Part shown: positions 1 through 6,565 of the stretch, piece by piece
Numbering within the stretch: the stretch's first letter is position 1
Layout: each line of letters starts with the position of its first letter
Assembly: GCA_041854955.1 (NCBI GenBank)
Contig: JBHADF010000036.1
Span: 1-8,755 of the forward strand
Length of the DNA: 8,755 nucleotides
Reading direction: 5' to 3'
Source: CAMENZ01 sp041854955
GTDB taxonomy: Bacteria; Bacillota; Clostridia; Peptostreptococcales; Anaerovoracaceae
Notes under the pieces: model-generated
What the model saw: only the letters and a program-made list of their open reading frames with translations
The model's database searches: none
Told to the model about the DNA's origin: nothing
Translations under genes and position numbers: made by a program

Positions 1-1111
1 GCTCAGCAAAATAGGCGGTATTTCCCCTGCTTTTGCAGACAGCTTGGCGGAAGAAGAGGACAAGTGGGCCTTTTTCTCCCAGGCCTCAGAAAAGGCTCAA
101 ACCGGTCATGTTTCCCCTGCAATATACTATGCCGAGGGAGAACCTAAGGAGTTTTATATAATGCCTCTGGAGGAATTTGAGCAGGTCTGCGAGAAGGAAA
201 GCTTTGAAGCTATAAGCCCTTGCCTGGAAGCATATTTCGGGCGAAAGGAGTCATCAAATCAGGGGAGACAGAAGGCCTCCGACTTAACCAAGTCCGTAAG
301 TGCCGCCTTGGATAAGATGTATCTTAAGAAGAAAAGACTGTCGGAAGACCTGCTGAAGGCGGAGGATTCGGAAGACTTGCGGCTTTTCGGAGAGCTTCTG
401 ACGGCCAATTTGCACCTGGTAAAGACGGGCATGAAATCTGTGGAGCTTACAAACTACTATGACGGGAAAAGTGTTACAGTGCCCTTGGATGTGAAGGCGA
501 GCCCTTCCAAGAATGCTCAAAGCTATTTCAAGAAGTATTCAAAGGCAAAGACAGCGGTAAAAGAAAAGCAGATTCAGATAGAAGAAAATCAAAGAGAAAT
601 CGACTACTTGGAGTCGGTGCTTTCTTACCTGGAAAACACCGATGATGTGGAGGAAATAGAAAACATCAGGAGAGAGCTGGTGGAGACGGGCTATGCAAAG
701 AGAAGAAAGCAGCAGGGAGGCTACAAGGAAAAGAGCTATAAGGCAAAGCCTCACAGCCATATTTTGCCCGGTGGAAAGACGGTTCTCGTAGGAAGAAACA
801 ATAAGGAGAACGATATACTCACCCTTAAGACAGGAGCCAAGACGGACTACTGGTTCCATACCAAGGATATACCCGGCTCCCATGTGATTTTGCAGACCGG
901 AGGAGAACATCCCTCAGAGGAGGAAATAATGGTGGCAGCCTCCATAGCTGCCTACTATTCCAAGGCCAGGACTTCGGAAAATGTGGCGGTGGACTATGTG
1001 CCCCTCAGATACGTGAAAAAGCCTTCGGGCGCAAAGCCGGGCATGGTGATTTTCACTAACAACAGGACGGTTTGGGTTAATCCTGAACTGCCGGCAGGGG
1101 AAAGGCCATAG
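1..1111 (+). CDS. rqcH: RqcH / NFACT family ribosome quality control protein, C-terminal part (5' end outside window)
   Basis: The frame is open from base 2, with no start in view, and ends at TAG 1109-1111. This leaves 369 residues; the family is usually about 570-590, so roughly the first 200 (most of the NFACT-N domain) lie upstream. The first residues (LSKIGGISPAFADSL) match the conserved G-[FI]-S-P element at the end of NFACT-N. A Lys/Glu-rich stretch at about nt 270-700 is the coiled-coil middle region. From about nt 750 to 1085 comes the NFACT-R (DUF814) domain, with HILPGGK, VGRNNKEND, DYWFHTKDIPGSHVIL, AASIAAYYSKAR and KPSGAKPGMVIF. Family knowledge: RqcH (YloA/FbpA, the Rqc2/NEMF homologue) binds obstructed 50S subunits carrying peptidyl-tRNA and recruits tRNA-Ala to add degradation-promoting alanine tails. 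Older annotations call it fibronectin-binding protein. The TTG at nt 44 is an internal codon, not the start. It is followed by a promoter for yicC. Confidence 0.95.
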   Translation, partial: LSKIGGISPAFADSLAEEEDKWAFFSQASEKAQTGHVSPAIYYAEGEPKEFYIMPLEEFEQVCEKESFEAISPCLEAYFGRKESSNQGRQKASDLTKSVSAALDKMYLKKKRLSEDLLKAEDSEDLRLFGELLTANLHLVKTGMKSVELTNYYDGKSVTVPLDVKASPSKNAQSYFKKYSKAKTAVKEKQIQIEENQREIDYLESVLSYLENTDDVEEIENIRRELVETGYAKRRKQQGGYKEKSYKAKPHSHILPGGKTVLVGRNNKENDILTLKTGAKTDYWFHTKDIPGSHVILQTGGEHPSEEEIMVAASIAAYYSKARTSENVAVDYVPLRYVKKPSGAKPGMVIFTNNRTVWVNPELPAGERP

Positions 1112-1133
1112 GAGCCGACTTGCCGCCAAAGGG

Positions 1134-1162
1134 TTGCCAAAGCACCCTGTTTAAGATAGAAT
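1134..1162 (+). promoter_or_regulatory. SigA-type promoter for yicC-gmk-rpoZ
   Basis: TTGCCA (1134-1139) and TAGAAT (1157-1162) are separated by exactly 17 bases. Each hexamer matches the consensus at five of six positions. Transcription would start near 1169, giving a leader of about 40 bases before yicC. The -10 hexamer is the same as that of the ileS promoter. Called from sequence alone. Confidence 0.65.
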
Positions 1163-1196
1163 ACTAAGGTAATCATACATTGATATATATAAGTGA

Positions 1197-1203
1197 AAGG
1201 TGG
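1197..1203 (+). promoter_or_regulatory. Ribosome binding site that fixes the yicC start
   Basis: AAGGTGG (part of AAAGGTGG) lies 7 bases before ATG 1211 and differs from AAGGAGG at one base. The in-frame GTG at 1193 overlaps this site and would add six residues (MKGGNG) before the family's conserved N-terminus, so it is not the start. Confidence 0.75.
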
Positions 1204-1210
1204 AAATGGT

Positions 1211-2095
1211 ATGATAAAGAGCATGACCGGCTTCGGAAGAAGCGAGCACACAGACGGAAAGAGAAATGTGGTGGTGGAAATAAAGTCCGTGAACCACAGA
1301 TATTCGGATATAGCTGTAAAGATGCCAAGGCGTTACGGCTTTGCCGAGGATAAGGTAAAGAACAAGGTGAAGGAAAGCCTGAGACGAGGCAAGGTAGAGG
1401 TTTCCATCATGGTGGAAAACATAACGGAAAACGATATGAACATTCGCCTGAATCTACCTCTGGCAGAGCAATACTATAACGGCTTAAAGGAACTTAAAAA
1501 GGATTTTGCCATAAGTGACGAGATAAGCTTGGGACTTTTGGCAAGTCTCCCTGATGTAATGAAGGCTATACCCGATGTGGAGGACGAAAATCAGCTTACA
1601 GCTATGATTCTCATTCCCGTGGAAGAGGCGGCGGCCAATCTGGAGAAAATGCGCGCCGTGGAGGGAGCCAAATTAGTGGAAGATCTGCTGAAAAAGGGGG
1701 AAACCATCAAGGCAATTTTAGACAAAATCGAAGGCAAAGGACCCAAGGTAGTTGAAGAATACACGGCTAAACTGAGAGAGAGAATAAAGGACCTCATAGG
1801 CAACAATGTGAACATTCCCGAAGACAGAATCCTGGTGGAAGCTGCCATATTTGCGGACAAATGCTCCGTAGACGAGGAAATAACACGCCTCAACAGCCAT
1901 CTGGTGCAGCTTAAAAATATCTTGACCGGCAGGGAGGATACCGTAGGAAAGAAATTGGATTTCCTGGTTCAGGAAATGAACAGAGAAGCCAACACCATAG
2001 GCTCAAAGGCCAATGACATTGAAATAACCAACTGTATGTTGGATATTAAAGCGGAGATAGAAAAAATCAGAGAGCAGGTTCAGAATATAGAATAA
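1211..2095 (+). CDS. yicC: YicC/YloC family endoribonuclease
   Basis: 294 residues, a normal length for the family (about 285-295). The protein opens with the diagnostic MIKSMTGFGR, followed by EIKSVNHRYSDI and KMPRRY of the YicC-like N-terminal domain. The last 80 residues form the DUF1732 domain, with DKCSVDEEITRLNSHL, VGKKLDFLVQEMNREANTIGSKA and the closing KIREQVQNIE, all intact. Family knowledge: YicC of E. coli and YloC of Bacillus subtilis are oligomeric, metal-dependent endoribonucleases with a clamshell shape; YicC has been linked to turnover of the small RNA RyhB. The target here is unknown. It has its own promoter and a good ribosome binding site, and no terminator separates it from gmk, so the two are probably co-transcribed. 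In Bacillus, yloC also lies just upstream of gmk and rpoZ, but with remA in between. Confidence 0.95.
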   Translation: MIKSMTGFGRSEHTDGKRNVVVEIKSVNHRYSDIAVKMPRRYGFAEDKVKNKVKESLRRGKVEVSIMVENITENDMNIRLNLPLAEQYYNGLKELKKDFAISDEISLGLLASLPDVMKAIPDVEDENQLTAMILIPVEEAAANLEKMRAVEGAKLVEDLLKKGETIKAILDKIEGKGPKVVEEYTAKLRERIKDLIGNNVNIPEDRILVEAAIFADKCSVDEEITRLNSHLVQLKNILTGREDTVGKKLDFLVQEMNREANTIGSKANDIEITNCMLDIKAEIEKIREQVQNIE

Positions 2096-2162
2096 GCCTT
2101 GAAAAGAATGGCTGATTATGTTAAAATAAAGTTTCAGACGGATAAAAAATAGAGGTTTATGA

Positions 2163-2783
2163 ATGAATTTAGACAACCATAAAGGAAAACTATACGTAAT
2201 TTCCGGTCCTTCGGGCGCCGGAAAGGGCACAATATGCAAGAGGCTTTTAGAGGAGACTGACCTGAGTCTTTCAGTATCCATGACCACCAGAGCTCCACGA
2301 AACGGAGAGATAGACGGTGTTCATTACTTCTTTGTAAGCCACGATGATTTTGCGGATATCGTAGCCGAGGACGGCTTCCTGGAGCATGCAGAGGTATACG
2401 GAAATCGTTACGGAACTCCTAAAGGACCCGTTATGGAAAAGCTGAAGCAGGGAATAGATGTTATCTTGGAAATCGAGATGCAGGGGGCCCTCAAGGTAAA
2501 GGAGAATTATCCCAACGGAGTGTTTATATTCATCCTGCCTCCATCCATGTCAGAGCTCAGAAAGCGCCTTACAGGCAGAGGAACGGAAACGGCAGAGGCC
2601 ATAGAAATGCGTCTCAGCGGAATTTTAAAGGAACTTTCATATATTGAAAAATACGATTATTGCGTAGTGAACGGGGAGCTTGAGGAGGCTGTCAACAGGA
2701 TAAAGGCCATAGTAGTGGCCGAACATTCCAAGGTTATGATGACCGCAGCCCAACTTATAGCTTCATACTCAAAGGAGGAATAA
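2163..2783 (+). CDS. gmk: Guanylate kinase
   Basis: 206 residues, the usual length for bacterial Gmk (about 200-207). It phosphorylates GMP and dGMP to GDP and dGDP with ATP, in the cytoplasm, in purine nucleotide supply. The P-loop GPSGAGKGT is at residues 15-23. The GMP-binding section SMTTRAPRNGEIDGVHYFF (39-57) carries the conserved arginines R43 and R46 and tyrosine Y55, and is followed by GFLEHAEVYGNRYGTPK. The lid and core follow, with ILEIEMQGA, FILPPSMSELRKRLTGRGTE and the closing AIVVAEH. No expected motif is missing. ATG 2163 is preceded by AGAGG at about 2151-2155; an out-of-frame ATG at 2159 is ignored. It follows yicC by 67 bases and is separated from rpoZ by one base. Its last codons contain the rpoZ ribosome binding site, so the two are likely translationally coupled. 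Confidence 0.97.
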   Translation: MNLDNHKGKLYVISGPSGAGKGTICKRLLEETDLSLSVSMTTRAPRNGEIDGVHYFFVSHDDFADIVAEDGFLEHAEVYGNRYGTPKGPVMEKLKQGIDVILEIEMQGALKVKENYPNGVFIFILPPSMSELRKRLTGRGTETAEAIEMRLSGILKELSYIEKYDYCVVNGELEEAVNRIKAIVVAEHSKVMMTAAQLIASYSKEE

Positions 2784-2784
2784 T

Positions 2785-2982
2785 ATGTTATATCCATCAG
2801 TTAATGAAATGAGAAAAAAAGCCGACAGCAGATACACTCTCGTGATTTTGGCCGCCAAGAGAGCCAGAGATATAATCGAGGGAAAGCCGATTTTATGTGA
2901 AACTGCCATCGAAAAGCCTGTATCCATAGCTGCCCATGAGATCGCAGAGGATCTTATAACCTACAGCAGAGAAGAGGCATAA
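2785..2982 (+). CDS. rpoZ: DNA-directed RNA polymerase omega subunit
   Basis: 65 residues, close to the short omega subunits of Firmicutes (about 67). The start MLYPSVNEMRKKADSRYTLVILAAKRARDI is the conserved Rpb6/omega fold with its hallmark DSRYTLV-AAKRAR helix. SIAAHEIAEDLITY corresponds to the second conserved helix. The subunit holds the beta-prime subunit in place and assists assembly of RNA polymerase. AAAGGAGG (2771-2778) lies inside the end of gmk, 6 bases before ATG 2785, which makes translational coupling with gmk likely. In many Firmicutes this gene is followed by coaBC and priA. Here the transcript seems to end in a hairpin straight after the stop, and ileS follows under separate control. 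Confidence 0.95.
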   Translation: MLYPSVNEMRKKADSRYTLVILAAKRARDIIEGKPILCETAIEKPVSIAAHEIAEDLITYSREEA

Positions 2983-2984
2983 GG

Positions 2985-3010
2985 GAAAGCCGTGAGAGGC
3001 TTTCGATTTT
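2985..3010 (+). terminator. Probable intrinsic terminator after rpoZ
   Basis: GAAAGCC (2985-2991) and GGCTTTC (2998-3004) form a perfect 7-bp stem with a 6-base loop, followed by GATTTTG. It begins two bases after the rpoZ stop and ends two bases before the -35 of the ileS promoter. The T-run is only four long, so termination may be partial. Confidence 0.6.
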
Positions 3011-3012
3011 GC

Positions 3013-3041
3013 TTGACATTTCTATCTACACTATGTAGAAT
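3013..3041 (+). promoter_or_regulatory. Strong SigA-type promoter for the T-box/ileS transcript
   Basis: A perfect TTGACA (3013-3018), a 17-base spacer and TAGAAT (3036-3041, five of six). Transcription would start around 3048, about a dozen bases before the first T-box stem. This is the best promoter in the window. Confidence 0.85.
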
Positions 3042-3047
3042 ACTTTA

Positions 3048-3287
3048 GAAACTGAATAACAGACGGTGAAGGAACCAGTAGGCAGATGTAAGAGCCTTAC
3101 AGAGAGTTACCCCCATCGGGACAGATTTTGCCCGGTGCGGCTGAGAGGGTAATGGTGAAGTTTGACTGAATATCACTCCGGAGTCTGACACAACTATGAG
3201 AGGCACCTTGTCAGAGGTTGCAAGTAGGGTGGTACCGCGGTTAAAACAATCGTCCCTAAGGCCAAATAGGCATTAGGGGATTTTTTT
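3048..3287 (+). promoter_or_regulatory. T-box leader (tRNA-Ile sensing riboswitch) of ileS
   Basis: The base of stem I pairs CAGAC (3060-3064) with GTCTG (3183-3187). Within it are the AGTA of the specifier-loop S-turn, AGAGAG (after CCTTAC), GGTGAAG and the GAA preceding the specifier. The specifier is AUC at 3172-3174 followed by the usual purine, an isoleucine codon that fits the downstream gene. A short stem III lies at 3203-3221. The T-box element AGGGTGGTACCGCG is at 3226-3239; its UGGU (3230-3233) pairs with the NCCA end of uncharged tRNA. CGTCCCT (3251-3257) pairs back to the T-box in the antiterminator, or forms the terminator instead. Mechanism (established): uncharged tRNA-Ile stabilises the antiterminator, so ileS is transcribed when isoleucyl-tRNA is short. 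Confidence 0.96.
3253..3287 (+). terminator. T-box conditional terminator
   Basis: CCCTAA (3254-3259) pairs with TTAGGG (3273-3278), continued after one mismatch by GCC/GGC (3261-3263 with 3269-3271) around loop AAATA. It is followed by a seven-T run at 3281-3287. Its 5' arm is shared with the antiterminator, as expected for transcriptional T-boxes. Confidence 0.93.
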
Positions 3288-3338
3288 GCGGAAAAACCTA
3301 AAATGTATATGACAATATTTATATAAGAAGGAGAAAAC

Positions 3339-6300
3339 ATGTTTAAGCATTTATCTGAAAAACCTGTTGCAGAGGTTCAGAATCAGCAAGTTGAAAAGTG
3401 GAGACAGGAGGACTTGCTCCACAAGTGCGTGGCGGCAAGAGAGGGCTGCACACCCTTCGTATTTTATGAAGGGCCCCCTACTGCCAACGGAAAACCGGGC
3501 ATCCACCATGTTATGGCCAGAACCTTAAAGGATTCCATAAATAGATATAAGACCATGCAGGGCTACCAGGTTAAGAGAAAAGGCGGCTGGGATACCCACG
3601 GCCTTCCTGTTGAAATTGAAGTGGAAAAGCAGCTTGGCATGTCCGGAAAGCAGGATATAGAAAAGTACGGTATCAAGGAATTTAACGAAAAATGCCGTGA
3701 ATCCGTTTTCACTTATACGGAAATGTGGACGGAAATGTCCGACAGAATGGCATACATGGCCGATATGGACAACCCCTACATAACCTTGGACAACGACTAT
3801 ATCGAAACAGGCTGGTGGATAATAAAGAAATTCTTTGATGCAGGACTTATCTACGAAGGACACAAGATAATTCCTTACTGCCCTCGTTGCGGAACAGGCT
3901 TGGCTTCCCATGAAGTAGCTCAGGGCTACAAGATGGTAAAGGTAAATACTTTGACCTGTAAGTTTAAGAGGAAGGATGCGGAAAATGAATACTTCCTGGC
4001 ATGGACAACCACACCTTGGACCCTGGCGTCCAACGTTTCCCTCACAGTGGGCCCCAACATTGACTATGTAAAGGTTAAGATGGTTTCAGGGGAAGAAGAG
4101 GGAAATATCTTCTACTTGGCCAAAAACCTTGTAGGTAAGGTTATCGGAAAGGATGAATATGAAGTCCTTGAAGAAATGAAGGGTACCGATTTGGAATACA
4201 TGGAATACGAGCAGCTCATGCCCTTCGTGAAGATTCCTGAGGGAAAGAAGGCATTCTTCGTAACCTGCATGGACTACGTTTCCATAGATGACGGTACAGG
4301 CATCGTTCACACGGCTCCCGCCTTCGGTGAAGACGACTATAACTGCGGCAGAAAATATGATTTGCCCGTTTTGCAGCCGGTGGATGAAGAAGGAAACTAT
4401 ACAGAAACACCCTGGGCAGGCCGCTTCGTAATGGAAGAGGGGCTGGATGTGGATATAATCAAATATCTGGCAGAGGGAAAGAAAATCTACAAGAAAGAAA
4501 AGCTGGAGCATAACTATCCTCACTGCTGGAGATGCGATACACCTCTCGTTTACTATGCTAAGAAATCCTGGTACATCGAGATGTCCAAGCTGAAGGATCA
4601 GCTTGTCGCTAACAACAATACGGTAAACTGGTATCCCGACTACGTGGGAGAAAAGCGCTTCGGAAACTGGCTTGCAGAGGTAAAGGACTGGGCTATATCC
4701 CGTTCCAGATATTGGGGAACACCTATTCCTATCTGGCAGTGCGACGATTGCGGCCATCTTCAGTGCATAGGCTCCAGAGACGAGCTTGTGGCAGCCGTAG
4801 ACCAGAAGATAGAAAATACCATAGAGCTTCACAGACCTTATGTGGACGAGGTAACCATTACCTGTCCTCACTGCGGAAAGCCCATGCACAGAATCCTGGA
4901 TGTAATGGACTGCTGGTTCGACTCAGGCTCCATGCCTTTCGCCCAGTGGCACTATCCCTTTGAGCACAAGGATGATTTCGACCAGCTGTTCCCTGCCGAC
5001 TTTATCTGCGAAGGCATCGACCAGACGAGAGGCTGGTTCTATTCCCTCATGGCCATATCCACCTTCATCATGGGAAGAGCACCCTACAAGAACGTTCTTG
5101 TAAATGACTTAATCCTGGACAAGGAAGGCAAGAAGATGTCCAAGCACAAGGGAAACACCGTATCTCCCTTCGAGATGCTGGACAAATATGGAGCAGATGC
5201 TACAAGATGGTATCTCCTCTATGCTTCTCCTGCGTGGAGCCCGACAAAGTTCGACGAAGAAGGCCTGATAGATGTTTCTTCCAAGTTCTTCGGAACTCTG
5301 AAAAATGTCTATAACTTCTTCATACTCTATGCAAATCAGGATAATATAGACCCGACAAAATTCCGGGTGCCCTACGCAGAAAGACCTGAGCTGGACAGAT
5401 GGATTCTTTCCAGGTACCACGGTCTCATCAAGGCTGTAACCGAGCATATGGACCGTTATGACCACATGAAGACCGTAAGAGCCATAACCGAGTTTGTGGC
5501 CGAGGACCTTTCCAACTGGTACATCAGAAGAGCGAGAAGAAGATTCTATGCCGAGGAAATGACCGATGACAAGAAGAGCGTATACCTGACTACCTACGAA
5601 ATCCTGGTAGGTGTGTCCAAGCTCATAGCTCCCATCGCACCTTTCATTTCCGATGAAATGTATATAAATCTGACGGGAGAAGAAACCGTTCATGTAGCCT
5701 ATATGCCTAAGGCCGACGAAAGCCTCATAGATAAGGGTGTAGAGGAAAGAATGGACTTGGTTCGTAACCTCGTAACCTTGGGAAGAGGAACCCGTGAAAA
5801 GGAAAAGATAAAGGTTAGACAGCCTCTTGCAGAAATCCTTGTCGACGGAAAATATGAGAGCCTCATAGGCGATTTGACACCTCTCATGGAGGAAGAGCTC
5901 AATGTTAAGAAGGTAGTCTTCGAGAAGGATTTAGATGCCTATATGGACTTCTCCTTAAAGCCGAATTTCAGGGCTGCCGGTCCTGTCTTCGGAGGAAAGG
6001 TTAAGGACTTCGGCGCCTACATAGGAAAGGTGAACCCTAAGGAATTCGTTTCTCAGGTAGAAGCTCAGGGTGAGGTTAAGATAGACTTAGGCGGAGAGGA
6101 ATTCTCCGTGACTAAGGACCATCTGGAAATAAGAATTTCCGCTAAGGAAGGCTTCTCCGTAGCTATGGAAAACAACGTTTTCACTATTTTGGACACAAAC
6201 CTGACACCGGAGCTCGTGTCCGAAGGTCTGGCCAGAGAGCTGATTTCCAAGGTACAGCAGATGAGAAAGGCCAAGAACTTTGAAATGATGGATAACATCA

Positions 6301-6482
6301 GAATCAAAGCTTACTCCGATGAAGAGGTTGAGGCGGCAGTAGAAGAGCACAGAGAGTACATCATGAGTGAAACTCTGGCCCTTGAACTGGAAGCCCAGCT
6401 GAAAGCCGATGGAGCTTCACAGGGCTGTGAAGAATACGATCTCAACGGCCACAAAGCAGGAATCCTGGTAGAAAAGTTATAG
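3339..6482 (+). CDS. ileS: Isoleucyl-tRNA synthetase, type 2 (eukaryote-like), with GXHH signature
   Basis: 1047 residues; type 1 bacterial enzymes are about 920-940, type 2 about 1030-1050. It charges tRNA-Ile with isoleucine using ATP. The class I signature is in GPPTANGKPGIHH (45-57): G54-I55-H56-H57 replaces canonical H-x-G-H. WDTHGLP is at 84-90. The CP1 editing domain shows WTTTPWTLASN (222-232) and GTGIVHTAPAFGEDDY (319-334), so hydrolysis of mischarged Val-tRNA should be intact. KMSKH (599-603) is the second catalytic signature. Cysteine pairs at C181/C184, C396/C399, C468/C471 and C509/C512 may include zinc ligands. The anticodon-binding helical domain begins near DRWIL (about 685) with LSNWYIRRARRRFY near 722-735, followed by the long type 2 C-terminal part. 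ATG 3339 has AAGGAG (3328-3333) five bases upstream. Control is by the T-box leader; the gene ends in a strong hairpin terminator. Type 2 enzymes are linked to mupirocin resistance. Confidence 0.97.
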   Translation: MFKHLSEKPVAEVQNQQVEKWRQEDLLHKCVAAREGCTPFVFYEGPPTANGKPGIHHVMARTLKDSINRYKTMQGYQVKRKGGWDTHGLPVEIEVEKQLGMSGKQDIEKYGIKEFNEKCRESVFTYTEMWTEMSDRMAYMADMDNPYITLDNDYIETGWWIIKKFFDAGLIYEGHKIIPYCPRCGTGLASHEVAQGYKMVKVNTLTCKFKRKDAENEYFLAWTTTPWTLASNVSLTVGPNIDYVKVKMVSGEEEGNIFYLAKNLVGKVIGKDEYEVLEEMKGTDLEYMEYEQLMPFVKIPEGKKAFFVTCMDYVSIDDGTGIVHTAPAFGEDDYNCGRKYDLPVLQPVDEEGNYTETPWAGRFVMEEGLDVDIIKYLAEGKKIYKKEKLEHNYPHCWRCDTPLVYYAKKSWYIEMSKLKDQLVANNNTVNWYPDYVGEKRFGNWLAEVKDWAISRSRYWGTPIPIWQCDDCGHLQCIGSRDELVAAVDQKIENTIELHRPYVDEVTITCPHCGKPMHRILDVMDCWFDSGSMPFAQWHYPFEHKDDFDQLFPADFICEGIDQTRGWFYSLMAISTFIMGRAPYKNVLVNDLILDKEGKKMSKHKGNTVSPFEMLDKYGADATRWYLLYASPAWSPTKFDEEGLIDVSSKFFGTLKNVYNFFILYANQDNIDPTKFRVPYAERPELDRWILSRYHGLIKAVTEHMDRYDHMKTVRAITEFVAEDLSNWYIRRARRRFYAEEMTDDKKSVYLTTYEILVGVSKLIAPIAPFISDEMYINLTGEETVHVAYMPKADESLIDKGVEERMDLVRNLVTLGRGTREKEKIKVRQPLAEILVDGKYESLIGDLTPLMEEELNVKKVVFEKDLDAYMDFSLKPNFRAAGPVFGGKVKDFGAYIGKVNPKEFVSQVEAQGEVKIDLGGEEFSVTKDHLEIRISAKEGFSVAMENNVFTILDTNLTPELVSEGLARELISKVQQMRKAKNFEMMDNIRIKAYSDEEVEAAVEEHREYIMSETLALELEAQLKADGASQGCEEYDLNGHKAGILVEKL

Positions 6483-6484
6483 GA

Positions 6485-6540
6485 AAATAAAAAATACGGC
6501 ATTGCATGGATTTTATATATCCGGTGCGATGCCGTTTTTT
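6485..6540. terminator. Intrinsic terminator shared by convergent ileS and the MATE gene
   Basis: An 11-bp stem, 6496-6506 with 6525-6535 (one U-G wobble), can extend inward through GGAT/ATCC. A T-run ends the + strand side (6535-6540). An A-rich stretch (6488-6494) gives a T-run on the - strand. Lying between two convergent genes, it probably stops transcription in both directions: just after ileS, and 26 bases past the MATE stop. Confidence 0.9.
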
Positions 6541-6565
6541 AGTTATGCTTTACACTTACCCTTCC

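Noticed and set aside
1130..1152. Hairpin AGGGTTGC/GCACCCT followed by TGTTT as an rqcH terminator
   Set aside because: The stem has a bulge, the T-run is only three long, and it overlaps the -35 of the yicC promoter.
2108..2152. A 14-codon frame (MADYVKIKFQTDKK) between yicC and gmk, perhaps a remA remnant
   Set aside because: It is too short, has no good ribosome binding site and shows no similarity to RemA that I can see.
4086..4889. A 267-codon open frame on the - strand inside ileS
   Set aside because: It lies entirely opposite the well-supported IleRS coding sequence and its product has no recognisable family; it reflects the codon bias of ileS.
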